Assembly: GCA_947090765.1 (NCBI GenBank)
Contig: OX352322.1
Coordinates: 4,075,501-4,139,500 of the forward strand
Length of the DNA: 64,000 nucleotides
Direction: 5' to 3'
DNA from: Pseudomonas sp. MM223
Lineage (GTDB): Bacteria > Pseudomonadota > Gammaproteobacteria > Pseudomonadales > Pseudomonadaceae
Shown here one piece after another: positions 63,216 to 64,000 of this stretch (within the stretch, counting starts at the first letter, position 1; every line of letters starts with the position of its first letter). The notes beneath the pieces were generated by a model. It did not search any database. It was not told where the DNA came from and saw nothing but the letters and a program-made list of their open reading frames with translations. Made by a program: the position numbers and the translations under genes.

Positions 63216-64000
63216 ATGAGTGCCATAGAACCCTCCCCCGCCCGCCGCCTCACCAGCGAAACCGAAGCCATCGAAACCGCCCGCCAGGTCGCCGCGCAAA
63301 TCGCCGAACTGGCCGCCGACCCGCGCAACAACGGTCAGCTTCCCCACCGCCAGGCGGAGTTGCTGTCCAGCAGCGGCCTGACCGCCATCGCCGTGCCGGC
63401 CGCGTTCGGCGGCCTCGGCGCTTCGGTGCAGACCGTGGTCGAAACCGTGCGCCTGGTCTCCACCGCCGACGGCGGCGTCGGCCAGTTGCTGCAGATTCAC
63501 AACGTGATGCTGCGCGGCATCTTTACCGGCTACCCCGAAGAAGTACGCGACCGGCTGATTGCCGACGTGCTCGCCGGCAAGCGCTTCGGCAACGCCCTGG
63601 CCGAAGTCGGCGGCAAGAACAAGTTTGCCCTCAAGACCCGCGTCGAGCGCCGCGCCGATGGCCAGTGGGTACTCAACGGCAGCAAGTTCTACTCCACAGG
63701 TTCCTACCTGGCCGAGTGGATCTCGTTGACCGCCGCCAGCGAAGACGGCGGCGTCGGCGTGCTGCTGCACCGTGATGCTCCCGGGCTGACCCTGGTGGAC
63801 GACTGGCAAGCGTTCGGCCAGCAGAATTCGGTGAGTGGCACGGTGAACTTCGACAACATCGTGCTCGACGAGCGCTACCTGACCCGCCGCAGCGGGCCGA
63901 TGAAGCGCACGGGCCTGACCTTCCCGCAGATACTCCACGCGGCCATCGATACCGGCATCGCCGCTGGCGCATTGCAGGCGGCTGTCGAGTACCTGCGCGA
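63216..64000 (+). CDS. sfnB: SfnB/DszC-like flavin oxidoreductase of the acyl-CoA dehydrogenase fold (3' end outside window)
   Basis: The frame is open from the ATG at 63216 to the window end; 261 residues are visible, about two thirds of the usual 400. It begins MSAIEPSPARRLTSETEAIE. Acyl-CoA dehydrogenase-type blocks: PAAFGGLGASVQTVVETVRL, GGVGQLLQIHNVMLRG, RFGNALAEVGGK, LNGSKFYSTGSYLAEWISL and DDWQAFGQQNSVSGTV. The YSTG, DDWxxxGQ and SGTV blocks are those of SfnB and DszC, which use reduced flavin to oxidise sulfur compounds and not acyl-CoA. His in LLQIHN corresponds to a His near the flavin in DszC. Behind the sigma-54 promoter at 63113. Confidence 0.85.
   Translation, partial: MSAIEPSPARRLTSETEAIETARQVAAQIAELAADPRNNGQLPHRQAELLSSSGLTAIAVPAAFGGLGASVQTVVETVRLVSTADGGVGQLLQIHNVMLRGIFTGYPEEVRDRLIADVLAGKRFGNALAEVGGKNKFALKTRVERRADGQWVLNGSKFYSTGSYLAEWISLTAASEDGGVGVLLHRDAPGLTLVDDWQAFGQQNSVSGTVNFDNIVLDERYLTRRSGPMKRTGLTFPQILHAAIDTGIAAGALQAAVEYLR

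Noticed and set aside
62981..63775. 264-codon plus-strand frame over the start of the SfnB-like gene
   Set aside because: Translation is Arg/Pro-rich and without domains. The correct frame starts at 63216 and stays open to the window end.

Overview
This 64 kb window is chromosomal DNA of a fluorescent Pseudomonas, most likely of the P. putida group. The evidence is the high GC content, the two families of paired inverted REP elements between genes, the TonB/FecIR iron modules, and the gene families themselves (dmp-type phenol hydroxylase, sfn/ssu-type sulfur genes). No rRNA, tRNA, CRISPR array or insertion sequence was seen.

Layout. 1-1161: C-terminal end of a NEL-type E3 ubiquitin ligase effector, converging on a UvrD-like helicase (1166-3637). 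3859-4557: pirin. 4716-12361: complete multicomponent phenol hydroxylase dmpKLMNOP (minus strand) ending in an outer-membrane channel gene, with divergent regulator dmpR, a near-consensus sigma-54 promoter and paired upstream activator sites. No meta-cleavage genes follow. 12631-16660: probable type VI secretion effector and its small partner, in DNA poorer in GC. 16995-19766: a one-piece adenylation / carrier protein / membrane acyltransferase protein. 19864-23877: iron-type surface signalling module 1 (sigma factor, anti-sigma factor, receptor). 24059-26471: a transglutaminase-like periplasmic protein and an isochorismatase-like hydrolase. 26531-30768: surface signalling module 2, in the opposite orientation, with Fur-box-like sites. 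30860-32330: hipBA toxin-antitoxin. 32418-36222: cell-wall operon (D,D-carboxypeptidase, OmpA lipoprotein, peptidoglycan-binding protein, FtsI-like PBP). 36354-39592: LysR regulator, MFS transporter, nitrilase. 39803-43829: LysR regulator divergent from a dicarboxylate transporter and L-tartrate dehydratase ttdAB.

44000-64000 is an organosulfur scavenging region. It holds an SfnR-like sigma-54 activator without a sensory domain, an SsuA-like binding protein, a secreted lipase-like hydrolase, three FMN-dependent monooxygenases, two paralogous Tat-type lipoprotein binding proteins, a TonB receptor, a dipeptide-type ABC transporter, a class II aldolase-like protein, a DszB-like desulfinase with the catalytic Cys/His/Arg preserved, and the start of an SfnB/DszC-like flavin oxidoreductase. 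Sigma-54 promoter matches lie at 45303, 62933 (minus) and 63113. DszA-, DszB- and DszC-family proteins together suggest a 4S-like route for releasing sulfite from an unknown organosulfur compound, with dedicated outer- and inner-membrane uptake. This is the most interesting part of the window.

Five otherwise intact genes (TonB receptor at 21429, FecI at 30258, LysR at 36354, LysR at 39803, binding protein at 58144) each carry one single-base frameshift. At least two lie in short C runs. Sequencing error is the simplest explanation, so these genes should not be taken as dead without checking.
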